A stretch of 33,395 bases of DNA from Prevotella sp. (lineage in GTDB: Bacteria; Bacteroidota; Bacteroidia; Bacteroidales; Bacteroidaceae). The translations under genes were made by a program, and so were the position numbers. The stretch spans positions 1 through 33,395 of the forward strand of contig JAEETC010000021.1 in assembly GCA_016286585.1 (NCBI GenBank). Reading direction: 5' to 3'. A model generated the notes under the pieces. That model saw only the letters and a program-made list of their open reading frames with translations. It did no database searches and was not told where the DNA came from. Each line of letters opens with the position of its first letter. Position 1 is the stretch's first letter. Shown in pieces: positions 16,309 to 25,900 of the stretch.

Positions 16309-17667
16309 ATGATTAACGGAATGAGGCAGACAAGATTGATAATCCTCGGGCTGATGGCATGCCTCGGCATCCAAGCAGCGGACTATGAACACTATAGTGA
16401 GTGGATGGCGTACTCGGAGATCAAACGGGTGCCACATCCCTACAACCTCGACTTCTCGCCATACGCACCGCGATGGTCGTATCAGGTGGGGATCGAGCTC
16501 GACGGCATGCTCGATGTATATGCCTCCTATGGCGGCGACCAGCTGGAGAAGTATCTCAAGGAATACCCCAAGATGATGATCGACGCCAAGGGTAACATCA
16601 CGGGATATAGCTACAACGACTTCAACCTCGACAACGTCAGGCCTGGGCACTTCCTCATGCGCTACTATCAGTTGTTCCCCGAGAGGAAAGACTCATTGGC
16701 CCTTGACCTGTTGATGAGACAGCTGGAGAACCAGCCGCGGACGGATGAGGGCGTGTGGTGGCATAAGGCCATCTATGCCCGGCAGGTATGGCTCGATGGT
16801 ATCTTCATGGGACTGCCGTTCTATGTGCTCGCTGCACCTTGGCTAAACCCAGAGTACGTGATGGAGTACTATGATGACGCTGTAGACCAGATCACGAAGA
16901 CGGACCAGCGCACCTATGACGAGGCAACCCGGCTCTGGAAGCATGCGTGGGACGAGACGCACCAGATGTTCTGGGCCAACCCGCAGACGGGTCTGAGCCA
17001 GCATACCTGGGCAAGGGCCTTGGGATGGTTCACCATGGCGATGGTGGAGGTGCTCGACGCTTTGCCTGAGAATTATGCCCGTCGGGAAGAGATCATCAGC
17101 CTGTTTCAGCGTGCCATGAAAAGTGTGACTGACTATCAGGACGAGGCGAGTGGCGTGTGGTTCGACGTGCTCGATGTGGATGATCCCCGTAACTATCTGG
17201 AGGCGACGGCCTCATCGATGTTCACCTATTGCATGCTGAAGGGCTGGCGGCTCGGCTATCTCGACGACAGCTATCGTGATACTGGCATCAGAGCATATCG
17301 GGGGCTGGTGAAGGAGTTTGTGACGAAGAAACGTGACGGGACGATGTCGCTGACGAAGTGTTGTTCGGTGTCGGGCCTCGGGCCGGAGAGCAATCCCAAG
17401 CGTGACGGTTCGTTTGAATATTACATGAGTGAGCCGATACGCGACAACGACGCCAAGGGCATAGGCCCCTTTATCTGGGCCTCCTTGGAGATGGAGCGGA
17501 TGGGCTTCACCGTCCAAAACCTCGACACGTTCCAGCCCAATGGCATCCGGACTGTCAAGCGTCAGGAATCTGCCGAACCTCCCTGCTATGACTTGTCAGG
17601 CCGCAGGGTGTTGCCACGCAGCCGAGGCATCTATATCCAAAGCGGCAGGAAGTTCTGGAATAAATGA
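16309..17667 (+). CDS. GH105 unsaturated rhamnogalacturonyl/glucuronyl hydrolase, secreted, with short C-terminal tail
   Basis: 452 aa from ATG 16309; ATG 16321 (MRQTRLIILG...) gives a cleaner signal peptide and is equally plausible. GH105 features resembling YteR include HKAIYARQVWLDGIFMGLPF with the likely catalytic Asp163, LSQHTWARALGWFTMAMVEV, and YLEATASSMFTY. The family removes the unsaturated uronic acid left at the non-reducing end after lyase cleavage of rhamnogalacturonan or related polymers. The last 27 residues (CYDLSGRR...RGIYIQSGRKFWNK) repeat the tail type of the upstream amylase. Monocistronic, with its own promoter and terminator. No polysaccharide lyase is present in the window, so its substrate must be produced elsewhere. 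Confidence 0.88.
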   Translation: MINGMRQTRLIILGLMACLGIQAADYEHYSEWMAYSEIKRVPHPYNLDFSPYAPRWSYQVGIELDGMLDVYASYGGDQLEKYLKEYPKMMIDAKGNITGYSYNDFNLDNVRPGHFLMRYYQLFPERKDSLALDLLMRQLENQPRTDEGVWWHKAIYARQVWLDGIFMGLPFYVLAAPWLNPEYVMEYYDDAVDQITKTDQRTYDEATRLWKHAWDETHQMFWANPQTGLSQHTWARALGWFTMAMVEVLDALPENYARREEIISLFQRAMKSVTDYQDEASGVWFDVLDVDDPRNYLEATASSMFTYCMLKGWRLGYLDDSYRDTGIRAYRGLVKEFVTKKRDGTMSLTKCCSVSGLGPESNPKRDGSFEYYMSEPIRDNDAKGIGPFIWASLEMERMGFTVQNLDTFQPNGIRTVKRQESAEPPCYDLSGRRVLPRSRGIYIQSGRKFWNK

Positions 17668-17703
17668 AGAGGCTGTGCCGATCGGCACAACCTCTTCATT
17701 TTA
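17664..17703. terminator. Bidirectional terminator between convergent GH105 and GH43 genes
   Basis: ATGAAGAGG (17664-17672) pairs with CCTCTTCAT (17691-17699) around the inner palindrome TGTGCCGATCGGCACA. The left arm contains the GH105 stop codon TGA (17665-17667). T-run on the right and A-rich sequence on the left suit both directions. Confidence 0.85.
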
Positions 17704-17719
17704 TCGCAACTCCTTGTCC

Positions 17720-19171
17720 TTAGTGGTTACGGAAGTTCCACTTGGAGTTGTCACTCGAGAAGTCATATTTGGCAAGGGTAGGAGTGCTGTCGCCTGCGGA
17801 ATAGAGGCAGTACGTGGTATTCACACCCTCGATGCCGGGGATGGCCTTCGGCATAATGCGGTAGGTGCCGTCGGTGAGCTGCTCAATGCGCCAGAGCTGC
17901 TCGTCAGCGCCGGTATAGGCGGGGACGGTGACAACCTCTTTGTCGGCAGTGGCGGTCAGAGCGCGCTCTGTGCCCTCGATGACAATCTTGAAGTAGGGAG
18001 CGCTGAGATAGCCTCCTGCTGAGTCGACGGGGATGACGGTCCAGCGCTGGTGGGGACGGAACATATAGTCGCCAATGCGGGCGGGGATGTCACCCTCGGG
18101 CCAGGTGCCGATGACTTCGGCGAGTGTCTGGCAGGCGATGGGCTTGGCAGGCTCCTGCATCTGATTGCGGTTGAACCAGCCCTGACGCTGCTGCTGCATG
18201 CGGACGAAGTCGACAGCGAGCTCCAGGGCATAGCCGCGACGCTCAGACTCGATCTCGAAGGTGCCACCCTTGAACTGTTCGCCGGCGTATGGCCAGCCGT
18301 TCTTCCAGAGCAGAGGATGGACGGCGAGCGTAGAACGGCCACTGAGTTCAAAGTCGGCCTCCCAGTGGAACGACATCACCTCGACACCCTCGTCGACAAT
18401 GAAACGTCCGAAGTGGCCGGCACCGGTCTTGCGGCCGCCAGCGGCGATCACCATCTTACCACCACCATGATACATATCGCGGCCCACATTATCTATATAG
18501 GGACCCTCTACGCTACGAGAGCGGCCCACAACGATATTATAGGTAGAGTTCACACCATCGCAGCAGGTGCCGTGGGTACCGAGCAGGTAGTACCAGCCGT
18601 CGCGATACATGAGGTCGGAGGCCTCACAGTCGATGGCAATATCCTTCTCCTTGTTACCCTTTACACGGAAGCCGGTCTTCGGATCAAGCTCAATGAGACG
18701 GATGGTACCGAAGTAAGTGCCATAGGAAACCCACAGACGACCCGTCGAGGGATCAAGGAGCATACCTGGGTCGATGGCGTCCTGATCCTCCATACCGTCG
18801 GAGTAGCACACCTCAACAGCCTCAGACCACTTGAAGTCGGGTGACTTGGGGTCGAGAGTCTTGTTCCACATCGTGAGGATACGGCCAGCGTGACCGCCTC
18901 CGAGACCACCACCCGTGGCACCGTAGATGCAGAGGTAACGGTCACCGATCTTCAGCACGTCGGGGGCAGCACCGCCACCAGGACGGTCGGCACCGCTGTT
19001 CCAGCTCCAGCCGTCTTCAGAGATCAGACCGCCACCACCTGTGCCGAAAGTATAGTATTTACCTTCGCATTCAGCAAGGGTCGAGGGGTCGTGGATGTAG
19101 GGTGCGCCAATCTGCGCGTTGGCGGCTGTGGCCAGTGTCAGGGCCGCCAGGATACTATGTAGTCTTTTCAT
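17720..19171 (-). CDS. GH43 secreted enzyme, probable arabinan/arabinoxylan-active, with C-terminal lectin-like domain
   Basis: 483 aa with signal peptide ending ATAANAQ. Five-bladed-propeller GH43 residues are visible: base Asp28 (YIHDPST), Asp134 (DAIDPGMLL) and acid Glu183 (DCEASDLMYRDGWYYL). The opening and the GTHGTCCDG loop resemble endo-1,5-arabinanase-type members. Residues about 380-483 include EQLWRIEQLTDGTYRI and a terminal SKWNF, suggesting a ricin-type beta-trefoil or related carbohydrate-binding fold. It is the second gene of a leftward operon, 6 bp after the other GH43. Activity on arabinan versus xylan cannot be settled by eye. Confidence 0.87.
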   Translation of the reverse strand: MKRLHSILAALTLATAANAQIGAPYIHDPSTLAECEGKYYTFGTGGGGLISEDGWSWNSGADRPGGGAAPDVLKIGDRYLCIYGATGGGLGGGHAGRILTMWNKTLDPKSPDFKWSEAVEVCYSDGMEDQDAIDPGMLLDPSTGRLWVSYGTYFGTIRLIELDPKTGFRVKGNKEKDIAIDCEASDLMYRDGWYYLLGTHGTCCDGVNSTYNIVVGRSRSVEGPYIDNVGRDMYHGGGKMVIAAGGRKTGAGHFGRFIVDEGVEVMSFHWEADFELSGRSTLAVHPLLWKNGWPYAGEQFKGGTFEIESERRGYALELAVDFVRMQQQRQGWFNRNQMQEPAKPIACQTLAEVIGTWPEGDIPARIGDYMFRPHQRWTVIPVDSAGGYLSAPYFKIVIEGTERALTATADKEVVTVPAYTGADEQLWRIEQLTDGTYRIMPKAIPGIEGVNTTYCLYSAGDSTPTLAKYDFSSDNSKWNFRNH

Positions 19172-19177
19172 AATTGA

Positions 19178-21262
19178 TTATTGTGCTTTGATTGAATAGT
19201 TCTTAACAGGGTTACCTTTTTCGTCGATGAAGCGGACACAGAAGTCGCTCATGCCCGGGCCGTTGATGACGGCACCACGCAGGATATTGCGGCCCTTCTT
19301 TAGGGTGAGGCGTGACGACATGGCATCGTCCTTCACCATACGACGGTCGCCGGAGAGCAACAGAGCCTCCTCACCGTTGAGCCACCACATAGAGGCGGAG
19401 TTGGAGCCTACAGCCAGACGAACATTCTCGATGTCCTCGTCGCAGTCGATGATGGTGACGGTCCAGAAGAGGACACCATAGACCTGCTGACCCCACTTCT
19501 CAGCGAAGCGGAAGAGCTTCACGTTGTAGTTCTCGCTGTCGAGAGCGTGCCAGGTGAGTGTCTGTTTCACAGTGGTGACCTTTGGCTCGGCAGGCTCCTG
19601 TCCGAAGCCGCGACCGAAGCCCGGAGCAACCTCCACCTTCTTGTACTCAGCCTTCACTTTCTGGCCGTCCTTCGGCACGATGGTCTGCTGACCCTTGAAG
19701 TATTCTGTGGCGAAGTTCTCACGCAGATAGCTGTCGGTAAAGACGGTATTGCCGCTGTTTGGCTTGTCGAGGGGCTCGAGGATGAGCCAACGACGGATGA
19801 AGCCTTCCTCGTCAGGCTGTGCCGACGGCGTGGTGACAGCCGAGAAGTACTTGGGACGGTTCTTGAACTGGATCCAGTCGACGCTGACAGCAGCATCACC
19901 CTCACAGGTAATCACCAGGTCGGTGACAGCCTTTGGAGTATACTCCAGCGGAGCGGTCATCGTGAGCCACTGGTTGCTGAAGTCGCGACGGAACATGGCA
20001 GGAGCACCTGCGGGAGACTCAGGCTTCACGGTCATTTCGATCTTGGCGATGATCTTACCTGTCGCACTCTTCTCGCGAATATAGAAAGAGGTATTGGCGG
20101 CAGCCTTAGCGGAGAGAACGAGGTATCCGTCGGTAATGCAGCTGAAGTCGACATCGCTGTAGCAGAGCCAACTGCCCTTGGCGGGGATGGTGGCCTCATA
20201 GCTGCGGAAGGTATTGACGGTATCGATCAGTTGATAGGTTACGTCTGCGCTTGCGCTGCTGTAACGGTCGATCTCAATCTTCTCTGTAGCCTGGTTGATA
20301 CCTACGCCACGTAGGGTGGGCTTCACCTCCTGAATGGTACCGTCGGCATTGAAGAATAGTTTCTCAATACAAACAGAGCGACGCTTGTCATCACGCGGCG
20401 AGAACCAGTTACGGTGATAGAACAGATACCATTGGCCTTTGTAGTTGACGATGCTGTGATGGTTGGTCCAGCAGCCGTTGTCGTGCTCGGCCATGATCAG
20501 TCCTTTGTATTCATAGGGACCCATCGGATTCTTACTCATAGCATAGCCGAGAACCTCGGTGTTCTCACGAACGTATGGATAGGTCAGGTAATAATTGCCG
20601 TTGTACTCAAAGGCGAACGGACCCTCAGCCTGACGGCTGGGCAGACCTTTGAGGCAGTTGACACCCTTCATCTCGAATTCGCGCTCGCCCCACTTTACTT
20701 TTTCCGTCGGGGTGTCATCAGCGATTTCCTTCATGTTGTCCTTGAGCTTGGCGCAACGGCCAGCGCCCCAGAAAATATAAGCGTTACCGTCGGATGCCTG
20801 GAGCACACAGGGATCGATGCCGTTGATGCCCTTGATGGGCTCCGGCTCTGGGACGAACGGTCCTTCAGGATTGTCGGCAATGGCCACGCCAACGCCAAAT
20901 CCACGTCCTTCAGCACCAGCAGGGAAATAGAAATAGTACTTGCCGTTACGTTCGATGCAGTCGGGTGCCCACATCGAATAGGAATCGGGACGTACCCAAG
21001 GTACTTTGTTCTGGGTGACAATCACACCGTGGTCGGTCCAGTCGGTGAGATTCTCAGATGAGAACACATGGTAGTCCTCCATGCAGAACCAGTCCTGCCG
21101 CTGTCCAGCGGGAGGCATGATGTCATGCGAGGGGTAGAGGTACACCTTGTTATTAAATACACGAGCGGTAGGGTCAGCCGAGAACTGGTCGCGGATGACG
21201 GGGTTCTGTGCCGACAGCAGAAGCGGCACACCCAAGAGTAATGCAGTTAATTTTTTTTTCAT
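19178..21262 (-). CDS. GH43 secreted glycosidase with CBM6-like and C-terminal beta-sandwich domains
   Basis: 694 aa with signal peptide MKKKLTALLLGVPLLLSAQ. GH43 catalytic set: Asp30 (FSADPTARVF), Asp150 (NGIDPCVL) and Glu213 (RQAEGPFAFEYNGNYYL). Catalytic domain to about residue 320. A CBM6-like module (about 325-460) ends VDWIQFKN. A further beta-rich module (about 480-694) contains WHALDSENYNVKLF and WWLNGEEALLL and may be substrate-binding; I do not recognise it firmly. Likely alpha-L-arabinofuranosidase or beta-xylosidase. First gene of the leftward operon, transcribed from a promoter at 21307-21338. Confidence 0.88.
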   Translation of the reverse strand: MKKKLTALLLGVPLLLSAQNPVIRDQFSADPTARVFNNKVYLYPSHDIMPPAGQRQDWFCMEDYHVFSSENLTDWTDHGVIVTQNKVPWVRPDSYSMWAPDCIERNGKYYFYFPAGAEGRGFGVGVAIADNPEGPFVPEPEPIKGINGIDPCVLQASDGNAYIFWGAGRCAKLKDNMKEIADDTPTEKVKWGEREFEMKGVNCLKGLPSRQAEGPFAFEYNGNYYLTYPYVRENTEVLGYAMSKNPMGPYEYKGLIMAEHDNGCWTNHHSIVNYKGQWYLFYHRNWFSPRDDKRRSVCIEKLFFNADGTIQEVKPTLRGVGINQATEKIEIDRYSSASADVTYQLIDTVNTFRSYEATIPAKGSWLCYSDVDFSCITDGYLVLSAKAAANTSFYIREKSATGKIIAKIEMTVKPESPAGAPAMFRRDFSNQWLTMTAPLEYTPKAVTDLVITCEGDAAVSVDWIQFKNRPKYFSAVTTPSAQPDEEGFIRRWLILEPLDKPNSGNTVFTDSYLRENFATEYFKGQQTIVPKDGQKVKAEYKKVEVAPGFGRGFGQEPAEPKVTTVKQTLTWHALDSENYNVKLFRFAEKWGQQVYGVLFWTVTIIDCDEDIENVRLAVGSNSASMWWLNGEEALLLSGDRRMVKDDAMSSRLTLKKGRNILRGAVINGPGMSDFCVRFIDEKGNPVKNYSIKAQ

Positions 21263-21306
21263 CTTTTCTGTTCTAGTTTATAAGATGCTGATTAAGATTT
21301 GAGATG

Positions 21307-21338
21307 CAAATATAAGGAATGTTCTTCGAAACACCAAA
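21307..21338 (-). promoter_or_regulatory. Promoter of the GH43 operon
   Basis: On the minus strand, TTTG (21335-21338) and TATATTTG (21307-21314) are separated by 20 bp, a full -33/-7 match. The predicted leader is about 40 nt. Confidence 0.8.
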
Positions 21339-21433
21339 CCAAATCGGCGTCTGACCTCGAGAATGTTATTTCCAATAAAGTTTCTGTTATAAATTGATAG
21401 GATAGAAGCCGAATACTTATGCATTTTTATTTG

Positions 21434-21441
21434 TAACTTTG
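21434..21441 (+). promoter_or_regulatory. -7 element of the GH5 operon
   Basis: TAACTTTG matches the -7 consensus, 20 bp before ATG 21462. It excludes the in-frame GTG at 21441 as a start because that codon would precede the transcript. No clear -33 element. Confidence 0.72.
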
Positions 21442-21461
21442 TGCCCAAAAAAGTAACACTC

Positions 21462-22907
21462 ATGAAACGAATCATCTTTTTTCCTATCCAAGTCTGTCTG
21501 CTGACAGCTTTCTTTTGCTTACTATGCCTGTCTCCAGGAGTTCAGGCACAGGGAGTGAAGCCCCTCCCCTCCATCCACGTGGATGGCAAATGGCTTGTCG
21601 ACAAACATGGAAATCACGTCGTGCTGCATGGTGTGATGGACACTCCCAATATGTATTTCAATGGTTGGCGCTGGGGCAGTCCATGGGATACCAACAATTA
21701 TGCCGACTACAATAACGACGGCATGAAGAAATGTCTGGCTTATTTCGAAAAGATTTTCACAGGACTGGAGACTGCGAAGTGTAATGTGTTCCGCTTACAT
21801 CTTGACCCTGTATGGTCTAACAGTCCCGTCAGCGGCTATCAATATGAAGGTGCAAAAGATCAGCCTGCTGATGTCACAGGCGAGGCAGACATCAGCAAGT
21901 TCTATCCCAACCGTCTGAAAAGAGCCCTGCCATCGTTCTTCCTGAAGTTGGCAGAGATGGCTATGAACCACGGCATGTATGTGGTGGTACGCCCGCCGGG
22001 TGTCTGCCCTCAGAACTTGAAGGTGGGCGATTATTATCAGGCCTACCTGATGACTGTATGGGATATTTTCTCTCAACAGAACTTCGTGCTGGAGCACCCA
22101 GGTCAGATCAGCATTGAGCTTGCCAATGAACCTGTCAATTTGAAGAACGCTCAGAACAACGCCGATGCCCGTGCCATGCACGACTACTTCCAGCCTATTG
22201 TTGACAAGATCCGTGAAAATGGCTTCACAGGTATCATTTGGGCACCAGGCACTGGTTGGCAATCTAATTACAGAAACTACAAGATATTTCCCATCGAGGG
22301 TGACAACATTGGCTATGCCGTTCATGATTACACAGGCTGGTATGGTTGCAGCGATGAAAGTGTAGATAAGGACAAGGATATCGAAAGGAGCAAACAGAAA
22401 AAGATCACTGAGTTCCACAATTCGGTACCCGTGGTGGACTTCGCTCCTGTCATCATTACTGAGGTGGACTGGAGTCCGAAGAAGCCGGGTGCCGGCCACT
22501 ATAACGAGCACGGCGATTGGGTAGAACCCAACTACGGCACATGGTCTACGGGTTCCACCTCGAAATGGGGCGTGTGCTACAAGGCTATGCTTGATTACTT
22601 TGGCAATATCTCTATGACCCTTTCAGGCACAGGTTGTCTGATTGATATCGACCAATTGCTGGAAGACGGTTCCGTAGTACCCGCCTTCGAAGGTGTGGAG
22701 GAAGCCTGTGGCAAGGCCTGCATGGACTGGTATGCCGAATATTACAATGTGAACTGGCCCCATGCCGATGACGAGACTGGTATTCTTTCACCTCTCACCC
22801 CTCACTCCTCACCTCTAAACGTCTACGACCTACAGGGTCGTCGCGTCAAAGTCCCACTCAAGAAAGGCATCTATATCGTAGACGGAAAATTGAAGATTAA
22901 ACATTAA
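21462..22907 (+). CDS. GH5 secreted endoglycanase with short C-terminal tail
   Basis: 481 aa from ATG 21462, followed by signal sequence MKRIIFFPIQVCLLTAFF to about GVQAQ. GH5 core: acid/base Glu223 in SIELANEPVN, HDYTGWYG, and the likely nucleophile Glu334 in PVIITEVDWSP. The family cleaves beta-1,4 glycans (cellulose, mannan, xyloglucan and others); the subfamily is not assignable by eye. The last residues, YDLQGRRVKVPLKKGIYIVD followed by GKLKIKH, form the tail also seen on the GH13 and GH105 enzymes. The linker before it (SPLTPHSSPL) is encoded by a 4 x 7-bp repeat, and the final codons overlap a second heptamer array. First gene of an operon with CE1-GH43 (12 bp gap) and GH3. Confidence 0.9.
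   Translation: MKRIIFFPIQVCLLTAFFCLLCLSPGVQAQGVKPLPSIHVDGKWLVDKHGNHVVLHGVMDTPNMYFNGWRWGSPWDTNNYADYNNDGMKKCLAYFEKIFTGLETAKCNVFRLHLDPVWSNSPVSGYQYEGAKDQPADVTGEADISKFYPNRLKRALPSFFLKLAEMAMNHGMYVVVRPPGVCPQNLKVGDYYQAYLMTVWDIFSQQNFVLEHPGQISIELANEPVNLKNAQNNADARAMHDYFQPIVDKIRENGFTGIIWAPGTGWQSNYRNYKIFPIEGDNIGYAVHDYTGWYGCSDESVDKDKDIERSKQKKITEFHNSVPVVDFAPVIITEVDWSPKKPGAGHYNEHGDWVEPNYGTWSTGSTSKWGVCYKAMLDYFGNISMTLSGTGCLIDIDQLLEDGSVVPAFEGVEEACGKACMDWYAEYYNVNWPHADDETGILSPLTPHSSPLNVYDLQGRRVKVPLKKGIYIVDGKLKIKH
22788..22815. repeat. 4 x 7-bp array (TCACYYC) in the linker before the GH5 tail
   Basis: Units TCACCTC, TCACCCC, TCACTCC and TCACCTC. Same heptamer family as 2577-2604 and 2670-2697, but fully inside coding sequence, immediately before the C-terminal tail. 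Confidence 0.85.
22886..22906. repeat. 3 x 7-bp array (RARNATT) over the GH5 stop codon
   Basis: Units GAAAATT, GAAGATT and AAACATT span the last GH5 codons and most of its TAA, leading into the next start codon at 22920. Shares a 15-bp exact match with 9795-9809. Confidence 0.7.
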
Positions 22908-22919
22908 AACATAAAACCT

Positions 22920-25900
22920 ATGAAAAGACTGCTGATAGCTTTATCATTTATCGTTTGTCATGTATCTGTTAGCATGGCACAGCCACGCTGCAATGCCGAC
23001 GGTACCGTGACGTTCCAGTACAAGAACGATCAGGCCAAGGAGGTGCTGGTCGATGTACAGTTTGCAGGGCGTAACGCTATGGCGCGTGATACCCAGACAG
23101 GACTCTGGACTGTCACCCTCGGACCCGTCGCTCCCGACATGTATCCCTATTGCTTCATCGTCGACGGCGTGAGCGTGATGGATCCTGAGAATCCCCAGTA
23201 CTTCCCTAATGAGGGTTTCAAGAACAGTCTGTTGGAGATTCCCGGCAAGGAGGCTCTGGCCCACGACATCAAGGATGTGCCCCACGGTCAGATGGAATAC
23301 ATCCATTACTACTCCAAGAGTCTCGGGGCCACGAATCAGGCCGTGGTCTATCTGCCGCCGAAGTACAAGGAGAATCCTGACAAGAAATATCCCGTATTCT
23401 ACTGCATCAGCGGTACTACCGATACTGAGGAGGTCTACTACAAGGTGGGGCGCGTGAACTATATTCTCGACAACCTGCTCGCAGAGGGCAAGGCCGAGGA
23501 GATGATCGTTGTGCTGCCATACGGCAACCCTTATAAGCTTCTGCCCACACCACCTACGGGCATGTTCGGAGCACCGGGATCGCGATTCGGGAGCGATGTG
23601 TTCAGCCTCGACCTCAACAACGATCTGATGCCCTACATAGAGAGCCACTACCGTACCATCAACGATGCTGACCACCGCGCCATTGGCGGTTTCTCGCGAG
23701 GTGGCAACCAAGCGCTCTTCAACGGCCTGAGCCATTTGGACAAGTTCGCCTATCTGTGCAGCTACAGCTCGTTCACCTCGACGGACATCCCCGGGGTCTA
23801 CGACAACGCCCAGGATACGAACAGCAAGATCCGTCTGTTTTGGCTCGGTGTGGGCACCGATGACTTCCTCTATGGCAACGCCCGCGATTATATGGCCTTC
23901 CTCGACGACCACGGCATCCGCAGTGTGAAGGAATATACCCACGACAAGTTCGGCCACACTTGGATGAACGCTAAGTATTTCCTGAGCAAGACCCTCCCTC
24001 TGCTCTTCAAGCCCAAGGCTGCCGAGCAGGCTATGAAGAATGGACAGCCCGCCCTCGCCGCCACAGGCAAGGAACCACAGTTCACGGCTGGTGTAATGGC
24101 TCGCCTCTTTCCCCGTCCCATCCTCTCGCCCGAATATAAGTACGACAGCGTGATCTTCCGCATGAAGGCCCCCGATGCCAAGGAGGTGAAGCTGGCTGGT
24201 GAAATCTTCGGCAAGCCCATTACCATGGAGCGCGACAGCGACGGTGTGTGGAGTGCGGAGGTCGACGAGCATATCTATGAGGCTTTCACCTATTACTTCC
24301 TCGTCGACGGTACCCCCGTGGCTGATCCACAGAACATGTACCTCGCCCCATCGAAAGGTTTCAAGCCGAGCATCTGCAACAACCCCGCTGCCACATTCAA
24401 CTATATGAACATGGCCGACATCCAGCACGGTGTGGTGAGCTACGACCTGAACCATCAGGTGGGTCGCTATCACCCCGCTCAAGGAGAGCCAGCCTTCTGT
24501 ATCCGACTGATTCCCGGTAAGGACGATACCATCGAAAGTTGGTTTAAGATTGGTGGGGCCGACGTGATGGCTGATAAGTTTATCGCTGCCAAGAAACTTC
24601 CGCCATTCTGCATCATGACAGGCTGTGATGGCAAGGGTGCTTGTTGCCAAGGCAAGGACAATGCCTGCGACAAGAAAGTCTATACCATCAAGGCCGACGA
24701 CTATAACACTTGGCCTGAGCGCCGCCATGCCCTCGAGTCGATTCTCGACTCCCTGATGCTGCAGGCCGCCGCAAAAGGTGAGATCAGCATCAGCCTTCCC
24801 CTCTTTCAGACGAAATACACAGCCGACCCTTCACCCATCGTGGTGGGCGACCGTCTGTTTCTCTTCACCTCCCACGATGCCTCGCCTGAGGATATCCCCG
24901 ACGTGAACGAAAAGAGTTCCGCAGGTTTCTTTATGTACGACTGGCTGCTGTGGTCCACCACCGACATGGTGAACTGGACAGAACATGGAGCCGTTGCCTC
25001 TTTGAAGGACTTCTCCTGGCGTTCACGTGAGAACGGCGGCTGGGCCATCCAGACCGTTGAGCGCAACGGAGAGTACTACCTCTATGCTCCCCTCCACGGC
25101 CATGGTATCGGCGTACTGGTGGCCGACTCCCCTTACGGTCCTTTTAAGGATCCCCTGGGTAAGCCGCTTGTGTGGGATCAAAGCAATTGGTTCGACATCG
25201 ACCCCACCGTCTATACCGACGATGACGGACAGGCGTGGCTCTATTGGGGTAATCCCCACACGTTCTATGCCCCTCTTGGCGAGGATATGATCTCTCTCAA
25301 AGGTGAGGTGACGAAATTGCCGCATATCAAGCACTATCAGGAAGGGCCGTGGTTCTATAAGCGCAACGGCCATTACTACTGTGCCTATGCCTCCACCTGC
25401 TGTCCGGAGGCCCTCGGCTATGCCATGAGCGACAGTCCCACAGGCCCATGGGAGTGGAAGAACTACATCATGCGCCCCACGCTCCGTGACCGTGGTAACC
25501 ACCCCGGCATCTGCGACTTCAAGGGACATTCCTATATCTTCGGACAGAGCTACGACCTGATGCACCTCGACACGTTCACGCACCACGAGCGTCGCTCCGT
25601 CTCTGCCGCAGAGATTACCTACAACGAGGACGGCACCATCCAGGAAGTGCCCTACTGGCTCGACCAGGAACCCCTGAAACAACTCTGCTGGCTCGATCCC
25701 TACGAGCGGGTGGAGGCCGAGACGATGAACTGGGGCTATGGCCTGAAATCGGCGAAGATGGGAATCCCCAACACAGGTGTGGTAGCTGATATGCCAGCCT
25801 CGACGGGCAAGAAGAACATGTATATCTACGACATCAACAACGGTGAGTTCATCCGTCTCCGCGGTGTTGATTTTGACAATGGTGCCAAGAAGTTCAGCAT

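Noticed and set aside
22944..24728. 594-aa open frame on the minus strand, opposite the CE1-GH43 gene
   Set aside because: It mirrors a gene with clear catalytic motifs, its protein is Val/His/Gly-rich without domains, and it has no promoter or ribosome-binding site. Long antisense frames arise here because Leu/Ser codons TTA, CTA and TCA are rare on the coding strand.
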